Assembly (NCBI GenBank): GCA_028284365.1 | Contig: JANQRW010000059.1 | Location: 16,103-80,102 of the forward strand | DNA: 64,000 bases | DNA from: Marinicella sp. | GTDB taxonomy: Bacteria; Pseudomonadota; Gammaproteobacteria; Xanthomonadales; Marinicellaceae | Direction of reading: 5' to 3' | Shown: positions 35,471 through 45,417 of the stretch, piece after piece | Numbering within the stretch: the first letter of the stretch is position 1 | Layout: the number at the start of each line of letters is the position of its first letter | Position numbers and translations under genes: made by a program | Notes under the pieces: model-generated | What the model was told of the DNA's origin: nothing | What the model saw: the letters and a program-made list of their open reading frames with translations, nothing else | Database searches by the model: none

Positions 35471-36183
35471 TGCTGCAATTGACTAATTTAACCATCAGTC
35501 AGGGTGAATCTATACTTTTCAATAACCTTAATGGTGAGTTTAATAAGGGTGAGTTTTGGGGCATTATTGGTCAAAATGGGGTGGGGAAAAGCACCCTGTT
35601 ACAAACCATTGCAGGTATTAACCACCCACTGTCTCATGGATCGATCACAGTCCAAGGTACAAATGTGAACCACATGGCCTCACAATTGAGAGCACAAACC
35701 TTCAGCTATTTGCTACAAGACCAAGAGCCTTGCCTGGCATTTTCGGTTCGTGAAGCAGTTGGCATGGGTCGCTATCCCTGGCAAAGTAAAAAACAGGACG
35801 ATGAAAAAATTACCGAAACTGCCATGCAAACCTGTCGCATCAACCACTTGGCCAACAAATCAATTTTAAAACTGTCTGGTGGAGAACGCCGTAAAGTTGA
35901 AATCGCCACCTGTATCACCCAACAGTCAGATTTTCTGTTACTGGATGAACCATTGAACCATCTGGATTTGGTGTATCGCCAGCATATTCTAGAAGTGTTT
36001 GCTCAGATCAGCCAAAACCACTGTGTGATGATGGTCTGTCACGACATCGAAGCAGTCAAACAACACTGTTCGCATGTTTTGATGCTGCTGGCGAATAATT
36101 GTTATCTGGCAGGGACTTCAGCTACAATATTAACTCAGGAAAACATAGGCCGATTATTTAATGACCACAGCCAGCACGATTAA
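35470..36183 (+). CDS. ABC transporter ATP-binding protein (iron-chelate/cobalamin type)
   Basis: The protein has 237 residues from the ATG at 35470; a longer frame upstream overlaps the permease too far, and AGGAAAG precedes this ATG. Walker A is GQNGVGKST, the signature is LSGGE and Walker B is FLLLDEPLNHLD, with the H-loop in MVCHDIEAV. It is the FecE/BtuD-like partner of the FecCD permease directly upstream, with which it overlaps by one base. Its 3' end overlaps the GspE start by 23 bp. Confidence 0.9.
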   Translation: MLQLTNLTISQGESILFNNLNGEFNKGEFWGIIGQNGVGKSTLLQTIAGINHPLSHGSITVQGTNVNHMASQLRAQTFSYLLQDQEPCLAFSVREAVGMGRYPWQSKKQDDEKITETAMQTCRINHLANKSILKLSGGERRKVEIATCITQQSDFLLLDEPLNHLDLVYRQHILEVFAQISQNHCVMMVCHDIEAVKQHCSHVLMLLANNCYLAGTSATILTQENIGRLFNDHSQHD

Positions 36184-37930
36184 GAACAAATTCATGGCCA
36201 CCATTGCCAAACAATGGTTAGAGGCCAAAATCATCACGCAACAGGAATTTGTCAAACTGTTAGAAAAATCCACCATTTCTTCTGCTACCGTACACCCCTA
36301 TATTTCGATCATAGACAACAAGCTCACCAACCACAAAACTGGCAAACCAATCACCTTGGAATTTTTGACCCAGTGGGTTGCCAAAATAAACAAGCTTGAT
36401 TACTTAAAAATCGATCCAACCAACATCAACGTCAATCAAGTCACACAAGTTATTTCTCAAGCCTACGCACAACAACATCAAATCCTTCCCGTAAATGTTG
36501 ATAGCAACGAAATAGTGATTGCTGTAGCCGATCCCAAAAACACCAGTTGGTTATCAGACATCCAGAAAATTCATCGCCAAACCATCAGGCGTGTGCACGC
36601 TAATCCCATTGACATCCAACGTTTGTTGTTTGAGTTTTATGGGGTCAACAAGCAGGTTCAAAGTGCTAAACGACTGCATAAAAACAAAAGCTCAGACCCA
36701 ATTTTAAACCTAGAACAGTTGGTCAAACTCGGTACCAAAAAAGACATCAATGCTGATGACCAGCATGTGATTGGCTTGGTGGATTGGCTTTTACAATACG
36801 CTTTTGATCAACGCGCCAGTGACATTCACCTGGAACCTAAGCGTGAAAATTGCCTGATCAGATTTAGGGTTGATGGCAAGTTACTTAAGGTTTATGACTT
36901 ACCTCCTGCTGTTATGGCCGCTGTTACCAGCCGCATCAAAATCCTTTCACGCATTGATGTGGCGGAAAAGCGCCGCCCACAAGATGGCCGGATTAAAACA
37001 CTGTCAAAAGGTAATCGTGAAATTGAGCTTCGGGTTTCGACCATGCCTACCACCTTTGGTGAAAAATGTGTGATGCGAATCTTTGATCCCGATGCGGTTG
37101 TGGTAAATTATGAAGATCTTGGCTTCAGTGAGGGTGAAGCTGAAAACTGGCGAAAATTAATCAACCGCCCCAATGGTATTGTCTTGGTCACTGGTCCCAC
37201 TGGTTCCGGTAAAACAACCACCTTGTATTCGACTTTGAAGCGCCTGGCCACGCCTGATGTTAACGTCTCAACAGTTGAAGATCCCATTGAAATGGTTGAT
37301 CCGGTCTTGAACCAAATGCAGGTTAATCCTAAGATTGGTCTACAATTTGCTGATGGTGTTCGAACTTTAATGCGCCAAGATCCAGACATCATCATGATTG
37401 GTGAGATTCGTGATTTAGAAACAGCACAAATGGCTGTACAAGCTTCGCTGACAGGTCATCTGGTACTCTCAACATTACACACCAACGATGCCCCATCCAG
37501 CATCAACCGTTTGTTGGATTTAGGTGTGGCTGATTATCTGCTGCGAAGCACCTTGGCTGGTGTGTTGGCACAAAGACTGATTCGCTTGTTGTGTCCGCAT
37601 TGTAAAAAACCAACCAAAGTCGATGCTGAGCGTTGGGTCTCAATGGTGCATCCATTTGATATTTCGCCACCCAAAGAATTATTCGAAGCTGTGGGTTGTG
37701 ATGAATGCCGCAATACCGGCTACCATGGTCGTTCTGGCGTGTTTGAAATGATGCCTATTCACAATGACATCCGAAAACTCATTCGCGATGACGTGCCTTC
37801 AGAAAAATTAGCGGCGGCGGCTTATCAACAAGGCATGATGCCTTTACGCATTTCAATCTCACACTTGCTAAAAGCCGGCAAAACTTCTTTAGAAGAAGCC
37901 ATCAGGTTGGCGCCACCTGACTCCCAATAG
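36161..37930 (+). CDS. GspE/PilB-family type II secretion or type IV pilus assembly ATPase
   Basis: The protein has 589 residues. The N-terminal region (about 1-170) is a T2SSE/MshE-N-like domain. A linker and the ATPase core follow: GPTGSGKTTTLYS (Walker A), EDPIE, GEIRDLETAQMA (Walker B region), LSTLHTND (His box). A zinc-binding CPHC and CDEC pair near residues 480-523 is typical of GspE and PilB. It energises pseudopilus or pilus assembly at the inner membrane. No other gsp or pil gene adjoins, so the system it serves is unknown. An ATG 11 codons downstream is an alternative start. Confidence 0.9.
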   Translation: MTTASTIKNKFMATIAKQWLEAKIITQQEFVKLLEKSTISSATVHPYISIIDNKLTNHKTGKPITLEFLTQWVAKINKLDYLKIDPTNINVNQVTQVISQAYAQQHQILPVNVDSNEIVIAVADPKNTSWLSDIQKIHRQTIRRVHANPIDIQRLLFEFYGVNKQVQSAKRLHKNKSSDPILNLEQLVKLGTKKDINADDQHVIGLVDWLLQYAFDQRASDIHLEPKRENCLIRFRVDGKLLKVYDLPPAVMAAVTSRIKILSRIDVAEKRRPQDGRIKTLSKGNREIELRVSTMPTTFGEKCVMRIFDPDAVVVNYEDLGFSEGEAENWRKLINRPNGIVLVTGPTGSGKTTTLYSTLKRLATPDVNVSTVEDPIEMVDPVLNQMQVNPKIGLQFADGVRTLMRQDPDIIMIGEIRDLETAQMAVQASLTGHLVLSTLHTNDAPSSINRLLDLGVADYLLRSTLAGVLAQRLIRLLCPHCKKPTKVDAERWVSMVHPFDISPPKELFEAVGCDECRNTGYHGRSGVFEMMPIHNDIRKLIRDDVPSEKLAAAAYQQGMMPLRISISHLLKAGKTSLEEAIRLAPPDSQ

Positions 37931-37933
37931 CTC

Positions 37934-38668
37934 ATGTTTCTGATCATTCAAACTGGTGATCCAGTTGCATCAGCCAAACAAAAATATGGCACTTTTGACC
38001 AATGGTTTATCCAGGGTATGGGCATCTCACCACAGATTGCCCAAGTGGTGAATGTGCACCGCCAACAAGCTTTACCTGATGCAAAAATAGCAGCCGAGGA
38101 CTTAACCGGCATCATCATAACTGGTTCACCTGCCATGGTAACAGATAAAGATGATTGGTTGTTGCAAACACAAAAGTGGCTCGAGGTGGTGTTACCACAA
38201 AACATACCAACCCTAGGGGTTTGTTTCGGTCACCAACTTTTAGCAAACCTACTGGGTGGTGAAGTTGACTACAACCCCAAAGGCCGCAATCTGGGTTCTA
38301 GCAAGTTCATTTTAAATCAAGCTGCCAAAGAAGATGCTTTATTCAGCCACTTGAGTGAACACAGCAGCATAACAACTTTTGTCTCACATCTGCAACACGT
38401 CAAACAATTACCAGCTTCAACCACTCGCCTGGGTTTTTGTGAAATGGATGAAAATCATGCTTTCAGATACCAACAACACATCTGGGGTTTGCAGTTTCAC
38501 CCTGAATGGAATGCAGCCATCACCCGAACATACATAGAAACACGCAACGATGATTTGTTAAATGAAGGACTGAACCCTGTCAAAATCATTCAAAAACTGA
38601 AGGCATCCCCACAGGCATATGATCTGTTACAACGATTCAAAACTTTGACAACTTCTTACCAAACTTAA
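37934..38668 (+). CDS. Class I glutamine amidotransferase (GMP-synthase GATase-like, stand-alone)
   Basis: The protein has 244 residues. [15 protein letters not shown] contains the nucleophile Cys, and GLQFHPEWN contains the catalytic His and Glu, giving a complete triad. The protein is of the short stand-alone amidotransferase type (COG0518), with no synthetase domain. Its substrate could be a gamma-glutamyl compound or an amidation partner; this cannot be resolved. It starts 3 bp after the GspE stop and converges with yebC, overlapping it by 4 bp. Confidence 0.88.
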   Translation: MFLIIQTGDPVASAKQKYGTFDQWFIQGMGISPQIAQVVNVHRQQALPDAKIAAEDLTGIIITGSPAMVTDKDDWLLQTQKWLEVVLPQNIPTLGVCFGHQLLANLLGGEVDYNPKGRNLGSSKFILNQAAKEDALFSHLSEHSSITTFVSHLQHVKQLPASTTRLGFCEMDENHAFRYQQHIWGLQFHPEWNAAITRTYIETRNDDLLNEGLNPVKIIQKLKASPQAYDLLQRFKTLTTSYQT

Positions 38669-39381
38669 ATTTCAGCGTTGTGAAAAACATTTTGTACGTC
38701 ATCCAGCTCATCCAGCATATCAATGAATTTCTCAAAATTCGGCAAGTCATCAGCTGCAATGGGTGTGGTGGTTTGTGGCACAAACTGAATTTCATCAACT
38801 TCAAAGTCAATATCAGGGTAAGCATCTTGTAACGCTTGTTTGGCTTTGAAATATTCCGTGTGCGGCGCAAAAACGGTTAGTTTACCTCCTTCTGACTCAA
38901 TATCGGTGACATCCACATCCGCATCCATCAATACTTCCAGAGCTGCATCTTCATCCTCACCAACAAACACCAAAATGGCGGCATGATCAAACATATGCAT
39001 CACCGTACCTTGGGTGCCAATTTTGCTGTCTGTCTTGGTGAAACACAAACGCACATCACCAAAAGTGCGGTTAGGGTTATCAGTTAAACAATCCACAATC
39101 ACCATACAACCACCAGGACCGTAGCCTTCATATCTGGCAACAGCAAAATCCTCACCACCAGCACCTTGTGATTTATCAATGGCATTTTTAATCACATGTG
39201 CCGGAACTTGAGCTTTCTTAGCGCGATCCAATAAACTTCGCAAAGCCAAATTGGCATCGGGATCAGGCCCTCCAGCTTTTGCACACACATAGATTTCACG
39301 ACTGAACTTGCTGTAAACCTTGGCGTTTTGATCTGAAGTCTTCGCCATTGATTCTTTGCGATTTTGGAATGCTCTGCCCAT
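38665..39381 (-). CDS. yebC: YebC/PmpR family DNA-binding regulatory protein
   Basis: The protein has 238 residues. It starts [26 protein letters not shown], followed by the conserved [23 protein letters not shown] and FDHAAIL blocks. The family acts as transcription regulators and in some bacteria helps translation of proline-rich stretches. The length is the family's normal. There is no adjacent ruv operon, unlike many gammaproteobacteria. Confidence 0.93.
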   Translation of the reverse strand: MGRAFQNRKESMAKTSDQNAKVYSKFSREIYVCAKAGGPDPDANLALRSLLDRAKKAQVPAHVIKNAIDKSQGAGGEDFAVARYEGYGPGGCMVIVDCLTDNPNRTFGDVRLCFTKTDSKIGTQGTVMHMFDHAAILVFVGEDEDAALEVLMDADVDVTDIESEGGKLTVFAPHTEYFKAKQALQDAYPDIDFEVDEIQFVPQTTTPIAADDLPNFEKFIDMLDELDDVQNVFHNAEI

Positions 39382-39539
39382 ACTAATACTCGTGATTTAA
39401 TAAAACTGGCTATTTTAACGCGAACTGATGTGTTTGCAAAATATGAGCTCAAGAAATGACACTTACTTGATTGACGTTCACAGTTCACTGACTTCAAATA
39501 AATTTAAGATCTATTACAGAATATTAAGTGACGAACTCC

Positions 39540-39926
39540 TCAAATATGGATACTTTTGGCCATCACTTCGATTTCCAGTTTCATCTTAGTATCCAGTAAG
39601 TCTGCAATGATCAGTGTCGCCGCCGGCATGATCTGACCCAAGTATTTTTGCATAACTGGCCAACAGGGTTCAAAATCTTCACGCTTAGGAAAAATGTACC
39701 TGACCCGCAACACATCATCTATAGATGCGCCCAGTTCATTCAGTGCTGCTACAATGTTTTTAAAACATTGCTCGGCCTGAACATGTACATCGTCGGAAAT
39801 TTGCATGGTTTTGTAATCATACCCGGTTGTGCCGGAAACAAAAATATAGTGCCCATCATCCACTGCTCTTGAGTAAGCAATGCGTTGTTCAAACTCTGAA
39901 CCACTGGAAATTTTTTTAATACCCAT
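39540..39926 (-). CDS. Rid-family protein (YjgF/UK114), probably not RidA itself
   Basis: The protein has 128 residues and the Rid trimer fold pattern: YIFVSGTTGYD, QAEQCFKNIVAALNELGASIDDVLRVRYIF and PAATLIIADLLDTKMKLEIEV. In RidA the imine-hydrolysing Arg precedes the LEIEV-like strand; here that position reads K-M-K, so the archetypal deaminase activity is doubtful. Its length and fold fit other Rid subfamilies. AAGG lies 10 bases upstream of the ATG. It is a single gene; the zinc-metallopeptidase terminator (39945-39978) lies just upstream. Confidence 0.85.
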   Translation of the reverse strand: MGIKKISSGSEFEQRIAYSRAVDDGHYIFVSGTTGYDYKTMQISDDVHVQAEQCFKNIVAALNELGASIDDVLRVRYIFPKREDFEPCWPVMQKYLGQIMPAATLIIADLLDTKMKLEIEVMAKSIHI

Positions 39927-39944
39927 AAAATCAACCTTACCACT

Positions 39945-39978
39945 AAAAAAAACGGCAAGTTGATTAAAACTTACCGTT
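39945..39978 (-). terminator. Rho-independent terminator after the zinc metallopeptidase gene
   Basis: On the minus strand AACGGTAAGT (39978-39969) pairs with ACTTGCCGTT (39960-39951) with one U-G wobble and an 8-base loop, and runs into eight T residues (to 39945). It begins about 30 bp past the stop of the metallopeptidase gene. Confidence 0.85.
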
Positions 39979-40008
39979 CAATTACTCTTACTTGGAATAC
40001 CTGATTAA

Positions 40009-40875
40009 TCAAGCACCCTCTGAAAATACATTACAGGAATCATAATTACCTGTTTGTAAACCACGTTTAAGCCATTTAACCCGTTGTTCTGAAGAGCCAT
40101 GAGTAAAGGCCTCTACATTAACTCGACGACCAGCACGGGACTGGATGGTGTCATCACCAATCGAGGCAGCGGCACGCAAACCTTCTTCGACATCCCCTGG
40201 TTCCAACATATTTTTCTGTTGGTTGGCATGATGTGCCCAGACCCCAGCTAAACAATCAGCCTGCAACTCCATCATCACAGACAATTGGTTCACTTCGACT
40301 TTTGAACGTGCTTGTTGTTGCCACTGTCGGACTTGTCGCTCCGTTCCAGTAATATTTTGAATGTGATGCCCCACTTCATGTCCAATGACATAAGCGCGGG
40401 CAAAATCGCCTGGCGCTCCCATGCGCTCTAACTGTCTGAAAAAACCCAGTGATAAATAAACCTTACTGTCGCCTGGACAATAAAAAGGCCCCACTGCTTC
40501 TGAGTTGATCCCACAACGCGATTGTACCTGACCATCAAAAAGTACCATTGATGGAGGTTGATATTTTTGCCCTGACCGACTGAATATTTGATTCCAAATG
40601 TCTTCAGTTGAAGCAAAGATGACGGATGAAAACTCAGCTTGCTCTTGTTCTGCTGCTGATTGTTGTTTTGGGATTTGGACCTGTTGCTGGCTGCCGCCTC
40701 CGCCTTGCTGCATCATACCACCCAACAAAGAAAGTGGGTTTTGACCTGTAACCACAGCATAAATCAATGCCAAAACAATCATACCGCCAGATAATTTAGC
40801 ACCACCTCTAACCACACCACCACGTCCACGACGGTCTTCAACTCGGGTGCTTCTTCTGTTGCCTTTCCAACGCAT
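40009..40875 (-). CDS. Neutral zinc metallopeptidase (YpfJ-like, COG2321)
   Basis: The protein has 288 residues. A basic cytoplasmic N-terminus (RWKGNRRSTRVEDRRGRGG) is followed by one TM helix (about 28-44), a Gln/Gly-rich linker, and the peptidase domain with YVIGHEVGHHIQNITG (HExxH) and the downstream ELQADCLAGVWAHH block that provides the third ligand. It probably faces the periplasm. Its function in bacteria is not established. It follows the ABC-2 permease gene by 53 bp and may be cotranscribed with the exporter. Confidence 0.9.
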   Translation of the reverse strand: MRWKGNRRSTRVEDRRGRGGVVRGGAKLSGGMIVLALIYAVVTGQNPLSLLGGMMQQGGGGSQQQVQIPKQQSAAEQEQAEFSSVIFASTEDIWNQIFSRSGQKYQPPSMVLFDGQVQSRCGINSEAVGPFYCPGDSKVYLSLGFFRQLERMGAPGDFARAYVIGHEVGHHIQNITGTERQVRQWQQQARSKVEVNQLSVMMELQADCLAGVWAHHANQQKNMLEPGDVEEGLRAAASIGDDTIQSRAGRRVNVEAFTHGSSEQRVKWLKRGLQTGNYDSCNVFSEGA

Positions 40876-40928
40876 ATTAAAATCCTGAAACTCTAAAATG
40901 AAACAGTATAACTGATTCTTGAGTAGAT

Positions 40929-42098
40929 TTATTTCACTTCATGGTTAAATTTTGTGAACGCAAAATACAATGCAACAACAGCCAAAGTATACAACGCCAA
41001 CTGATGATTGATCACATCTTGTATGCCACCACCAAAATACATAAGTTTGTGTAAGGCATCCATCACCCAACCTGTTGGTAAAAATACAGCCAGTTTCTGC
41101 ATCCACTCAGGCGCAACTTCAATCGGCCACCAACAACCACCCAAAGCTGCTAAAAACATCGAGACAATCACCGGGATACCATTAACTTGTCCTTCATTTT
41201 TAGCCAATGAACCCATCAAAACAGCAAAACCAGCACACGTGGCCGCCCAACTGAATAATAAGACAAATATCATGAGCCAATGCTCACCCCAATGAATCTT
41301 AAACAACAATGCACCCATAATCATGCCGTATATCAACTGACAAGTTGCCAACATCCACTTACCAACCCACTTACCAAAAATCAATTGTGATCGACTGATC
41401 GGAGCTGCTGACAATCGTTTTAAGACCCCTGTTTTACGTTCTAAAAACAAGGCCAAAGCACCACTAGTCAAAGCAATCATCATGATGAACATAACCAAAA
41501 TTCCAGGCACTGCTTGTTTAAAACCTGAAGGTATTTCTCGCTGCTCCCCGGCTTCAGACACATCAAGTGAAATGAGACGGGGGATCTCATTGGTCACTTG
41601 AAATTCAAAGTTTTGCCAATTTTCTGGTTGGATTTTTTTCAAAACCAATAAATCACCCAATGTTTGATAAATCGCTTTGTTGATTTTGAACTGGTGGTAA
41701 TCACCACCCATGCCATCTGAATCAATGACGTACTGCATTTCTATTTCAGCACCAGCAGCCATTTGTACTTGCAAATTCTGGGGAACCCATAGCTGTCGGT
41801 CATAGTTATCAAATGACCATTTCTCTTTGTACAATGGCTGCGCCGGACTGAAAATACGCAAAGCATAATCTTCAGCTTCGAGTCGGTGCCGGATTTGTTT
41901 AAAAACCGGATCTTCCTGATCGCCCTCATACCAAACGGCCAATGTGCTAACCGTTCCGGAACCACCCCCAAAACCCTGAGTCGTGGTGCCAATAAAGGCA
42001 AAAAACACCAAAGGCATAACAAACAACCACACCAAAACCGTTTTGTCTTTCAAAGTGTAGAGGAAATCTTTATAAGCTATGAGCCAAACTTTTTTCAT
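40929..42098 (-). CDS. ABC-2 type exporter permease (second)
   Basis: The protein has 389 residues. One N-terminal TM helix, a large extracytoplasmic domain (about 45-180), then five to six C-terminal TM helices (ILVMFIMMIALTSGALALFLERKTGVLKRLSAAPIS onward) give the layout of ABC-2 drug or lipid exporters. The cytoplasmic motif ERKTGVLKRLSAAP is typical. GAGGAG precedes the ATG. It is the third gene of an ATPase-permease-permease operon, spaced 10 bp from the first permease. Confidence 0.88.
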   Translation of the reverse strand: MKKVWLIAYKDFLYTLKDKTVLVWLFVMPLVFFAFIGTTTQGFGGGSGTVSTLAVWYEGDQEDPVFKQIRHRLEAEDYALRIFSPAQPLYKEKWSFDNYDRQLWVPQNLQVQMAAGAEIEMQYVIDSDGMGGDYHQFKINKAIYQTLGDLLVLKKIQPENWQNFEFQVTNEIPRLISLDVSEAGEQREIPSGFKQAVPGILVMFIMMIALTSGALALFLERKTGVLKRLSAAPISRSQLIFGKWVGKWMLATCQLIYGMIMGALLFKIHWGEHWLMIFVLLFSWAATCAGFAVLMGSLAKNEGQVNGIPVIVSMFLAALGGCWWPIEVAPEWMQKLAVFLPTGWVMDALHKLMYFGGGIQDVINHQLALYTLAVVALYFAFTKFNHEVK

Positions 42099-42108
42099 TG
42101 GTAACTCC

Positions 42109-43365
42109 TCAAACCTTGTGGATCAATTTTTTAATTAACTGCCGATCGAACAACCATAACACCAGCAACATAGCCAGACCAAGCACCAGCGGCACTGTCA
42201 TGGCAACAACCATCCCCTCTCCTCGAATCAACCAATCCTTTAAACCAGTCAACAAAAAACCATTGGGCAAGAAATTACCAATAGCTGCCAACCAATCAGG
42301 CATGCTTTCCATTGGGAAAAAACTCCCCCCCAACATCAACAGAGGAAATGTGGTGGCATTAACAATGATATTCGCCACTTTCATACTTGGCATCATTAAC
42401 GCCAAAGTCACAAACAACAAATAAATAACCAAACCAGAAAAAACCAACCAGAGGATCACCACCGGCATTTTTGCCCAGGGCAAAGCAAAATACCAAGCAC
42501 CAAGCACGCCGAGCACTGATACAATCAAAGTAAAGATTGCCACCGCCCCAAACACCTGGCCATTGAAGTAATCATTTAACCCGGATGGCGCTGCTGATAA
42601 CCTTGGGATGACACCATTTTTGGCATCATCCCAGATTGCGATAGCTAATGAGTTCCCAGCAAATATCAAGGCCATAAATATGGCCCCAGGAAACATCAAC
42701 AAACCAAATGTCAGCGGTATACCATCACCATCCTCAACCACTTCTTCGACGGCTTTTTCAACCACTTTAAGTTGAGGCGGGAATATGGTTTCTTCCAAGT
42801 TTTCAATTTGTTGCTTGATGCCCAGAGTTAAAGCCACCAAATCAGCATCATTAAACTTTTGTTGTTCCAGCATCGGTTTAAGCACATTAAATTCTTTTTC
42901 AAACACAATTTGAATGTAGGTTGCTGCATCAACCAACAGTTGCATCGAGGTTTCCACCAATTGTGGCAAAATACGCTGAGCTGGGTTTTTCACCAGCTTT
43001 AAGTCGGTGGGTTCATTACTCAAAAATGCTTCACCAAAACCGTTATCAATGGTTATCCAGGCACTTGCCTCACCTGCATCCATTAAGCGTTTTCCCTCAT
43101 CAAGTGAGACTTGTTTGGTGGTGAAAATTTCAGCCAACGGTCCTTGTGCAAAACCGCCAGTGATAAACTGTGATACCATCGAATCATCCAAGTCCGTAAC
43201 CAAGAGCCTGCCAGTTAATTTGCCACTGCCAGTCCCCGCCAATAAACTCATCAGAAACACAATAATCATTGGGATGGCCAACCAAGAAATCAAACCCCAG
43301 CGTTCCCTTATAACGCGTTTGATTCTTAAGCTAGCGACAGTGAAAGACATTTTACTTCGTGCCAT
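42109..43365 (-). CDS. ABC-2 type exporter permease (first)
   Basis: The protein has 418 residues. A TM helix (about 26-44) is followed by a periplasmic domain and six C-terminal TM helices; the motif DDAKNGVIPRLSAAPSGLND follows the pattern seen in the second permease. With the ATPase it should form a heterodimeric exporter; known relatives handle drugs, lipids or peptides, and the substrate is unknown. It starts 2 bp after the ATPase stop. Confidence 0.87.
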   Translation of the reverse strand: MARSKMSFTVASLRIKRVIRERWGLISWLAIPMIIVFLMSLLAGTGSGKLTGRLLVTDLDDSMVSQFITGGFAQGPLAEIFTTKQVSLDEGKRLMDAGEASAWITIDNGFGEAFLSNEPTDLKLVKNPAQRILPQLVETSMQLLVDAATYIQIVFEKEFNVLKPMLEQQKFNDADLVALTLGIKQQIENLEETIFPPQLKVVEKAVEEVVEDGDGIPLTFGLLMFPGAIFMALIFAGNSLAIAIWDDAKNGVIPRLSAAPSGLNDYFNGQVFGAVAIFTLIVSVLGVLGAWYFALPWAKMPVVILWLVFSGLVIYLLFVTLALMMPSMKVANIIVNATTFPLLMLGGSFFPMESMPDWLAAIGNFLPNGFLLTGLKDWLIRGEGMVVAMTVPLVLGLAMLLVLWLFDRQLIKKLIHKV

Positions 43366-43367
43366 GG

Positions 43368-44279
43368 TCAGTCTCTTAACTCACGGCCTGTTAACTTAAT
43401 GAACAGACTTTCTAAGTTTGCTTGCTGGACAGCCGTTTGTTTAACTTGATCGGCCTCAAACCGTGCCAAAATATCTGATAGCTGAGCTGCTGCATTTTCA
43501 GCCATAAAGCGAATGCTGTTATCCTGCCACTCAATCAGTTCAAATTCTGCAATAACAGCTTCATCTGTTAGAGAAAAATCACCCTGTAAGGTTATCAAGT
43601 CTTTCTCACCCAACTGGCTGCGTAATTCATCAACTGTGCCTTGGGCAATTATTTTTCCATGATCAACGATGGCTAAACGATCACACAAGCGCTCCGCTTC
43701 TTCCATGTAGTGTGTGGTGTACAACACCGCTGTACCTTGTGTTTTCAATGCTTCAACGGCGTTCAGTAAATGTTCCCTTGATTGCGGGTCAACACCCACT
43801 GTAGGCTCATCTAATAACAACGCCTGGGGTTTGTGCAATATGGCACAAGCAAAATTAAGGCGCCTTTTCATGCCACCTGAATAAGTACTGACTAAATCCT
43901 TGGCTCTGGATTCCAAACCGACTTGTTGTAAAACTTCAGTGATGCGCTGTTGTAATTCAGCCCCCGAAAGTCCGTAGGCTTGTCCCCAGAAATTTAAGTT
44001 TTCTAGGGCATTTAAATCTTCGTAAATGGCCAAATCCTGTGGCACCAAGCCCAAGGAAGTTTTGGCCTGAATTGGCTCACCCATAACCGAATGATTGTTG
44101 ATGAAAACTTCACCAACCGTTGGCTTTAGCAAACCTGAAATGCAGTTGATGGTGGTGGATTTTCCAGCACCGTTGGGGCCTAATAAGCCAAATATTTCTC
44201 CCGCTTGTACTTCAAAACTGATGTCCTCAGCCGCAGTGAAATCGCCATAATTCTTAGATAATGACTGTATTTTTATCAT
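43368..44279 (-). CDS. ABC transporter ATP-binding protein of the ABC-2 exporter
   Basis: The protein has 303 residues. Walker A is [10 protein letters not shown], the signature is YSGGMKRR and Walker B is [13 protein letters not shown], with the H-loop in TTHYMEEAE. The about 70-residue C-terminal extension after the ATPase core is typical of the CcmA/DrrA-like exporter group. It is first in the operon with two permeases. No accessory HlyD adaptor is present. Confidence 0.92.
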   Translation of the reverse strand: MIKIQSLSKNYGDFTAAEDISFEVQAGEIFGLLGPNGAGKSTTINCISGLLKPTVGEVFINNHSVMGEPIQAKTSLGLVPQDLAIYEDLNALENLNFWGQAYGLSGAELQQRITEVLQQVGLESRAKDLVSTYSGGMKRRLNFACAILHKPQALLLDEPTVGVDPQSREHLLNAVEALKTQGTAVLYTTHYMEEAERLCDRLAIVDHGKIIAQGTVDELRSQLGEKDLITLQGDFSLTDEAVIAEFELIEWQDNSIRFMAENAAAQLSDILARFEADQVKQTAVQQANLESLFIKLTGRELRD

Positions 44280-44417
44280 TTTTTTGCCATGTTTTTGTGT
44301 TTAAAGAGCTTCCAGCCTATTCCAAAGATCAGGCCATGATCTCGCTCATATGTTTTTAACTATTATAAAAGCAAAATGTTACAATATGAACCAACTTAAT
44401 TTGAGTCTTACATTCCC

Positions 44418-44708
44418 TTGAAGTGGTTGAATATCATATTGGCGATACTGATTCTTTGGGCCTTGTTCCAACAGCAGTTTGGCGATGGCGGTAGAAAAGA
44501 ATTGCGAGAAAAACAAATCTTACTTGAAAACCAACAAGCAGAAATAGAAAAACTCAAACAACGCAATGAACAATTAGCTGCCGAAGTAGCCAGCTTAAAA
44601 ACAGGGCTGGATGCCATCGAAGAACGGGCGCGCGCTGAATTAGGGATGATCAAGGACGGTGAAACCTTCATCCAAGTCATCAACAAATCTGATCAAGATG
44701 GTAACTGA
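44418..44708 (+). CDS. ftsB: Cell division protein FtsB
   Basis: The protein has 96 residues and is bitopic. An N-terminal TM helix (MKWLNIILAILILWALFQQQ) is followed by a leucine-zipper-like coiled coil (EKQILLENQQAEIEKLKQRN). It continues into the EERARAELGMIKDGE block conserved in FtsB, which joins FtsL and FtsQ at the septum. The start is TTG at 44418, giving the correct family N-terminus; no ATG fits better. It overlaps ispD, as is usual in gammaproteobacteria. Confidence 0.9.
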   Translation: MKWLNIILAILILWALFQQQFGDGGRKELREKQILLENQQAEIEKLKQRNEQLAAEVASLKTGLDAIEERARAELGMIKDGETFIQVINKSDQDGN

Positions 44709-45417
44709 TTCAAACAACCAGGTTCATGTCATCATAGTCGCCGCCGGCATTGGCAGTCGTTTTCAAAGCAGCTGTGATAGCCAACAAAATATCCCCAAAC
44801 AATATGCCTTGATTGATGACAAACCGGTCTTGTGGCACACCATCAATGCCTTCAACCAGATTGATGTTTTCGATATCACTGTAGTCTTACACCCCAATGA
44901 TGTTTTTTGGCCCAAGTTTGATTTTACCGGCTTTAAACACGCCATTCATACCAGTGTTGGTGGCATTGACAGACATGACTCAGTCCGTAACGGCCTGTTG
45001 TCACTGTCTCCTGAGAACAACAACTGGATTTTGGTACATGATGCAGCACGACCTTGTGTCAGCCCAAAAGAGATCAATGACCTGGTCCAGACTTGTGTGC
45101 TCAAACAGCAAGGTGGTTTATTAGCCAAGCCACTCAGTGACACCGTAAAAATGTCAAACAATAAACAAACTGTCGCTAAAACCATTAATCGAAATACTTT
45201 ATTCGCTGCCTTAACGCCACAAATGTTTCGCCGCAAAGACTTACTGCAAGCACTCACCCTGTTCGAAGCCGACAGCATCACCGATGAATCATCTGCCTTG
45301 GAAGCACAAGGCCAACAACCGTTGATGGTCATGGGCAAATCAAGTAACATTAAAATCACCGAATTTGAAGACTTGGCCTTGGCCCAATTTATCCTTAAAC
45401 AACAGGGGAGAATTTGA
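44698..45417 (+). CDS. ispD: 2-C-methyl-D-erythritol 4-phosphate cytidylyltransferase
   Basis: The protein has 239 residues from the ATG at 44698; a longer frame starts inside ftsB and would add an atypical leader. It catalyses the CTP-dependent step of the MEP isoprenoid pathway. It is recognised by VIIVAAGIGSRFQ, IPKQY, VLWHTINAF, GGIDRHDSVRNGL, VHDAARPCV, and ITDESSALE with NIKITEFEDLALA. It overlaps ftsB by 11 bp and ispF by one base. Confidence 0.95.
   Translation: MVTDSNNQVHVIIVAAGIGSRFQSSCDSQQNIPKQYALIDDKPVLWHTINAFNQIDVFDITVVLHPNDVFWPKFDFTGFKHAIHTSVGGIDRHDSVRNGLLSLSPENNNWILVHDAARPCVSPKEINDLVQTCVLKQQGGLLAKPLSDTVKMSNNKQTVAKTINRNTLFAALTPQMFRRKDLLQALTLFEADSITDESSALEAQGQQPLMVMGKSSNIKITEFEDLALAQFILKQQGRI

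Noticed and set aside
44659..44697. Upstream start for ispD
   Set aside because: It lies within ftsB in another frame and adds 13 residues not found in the family.
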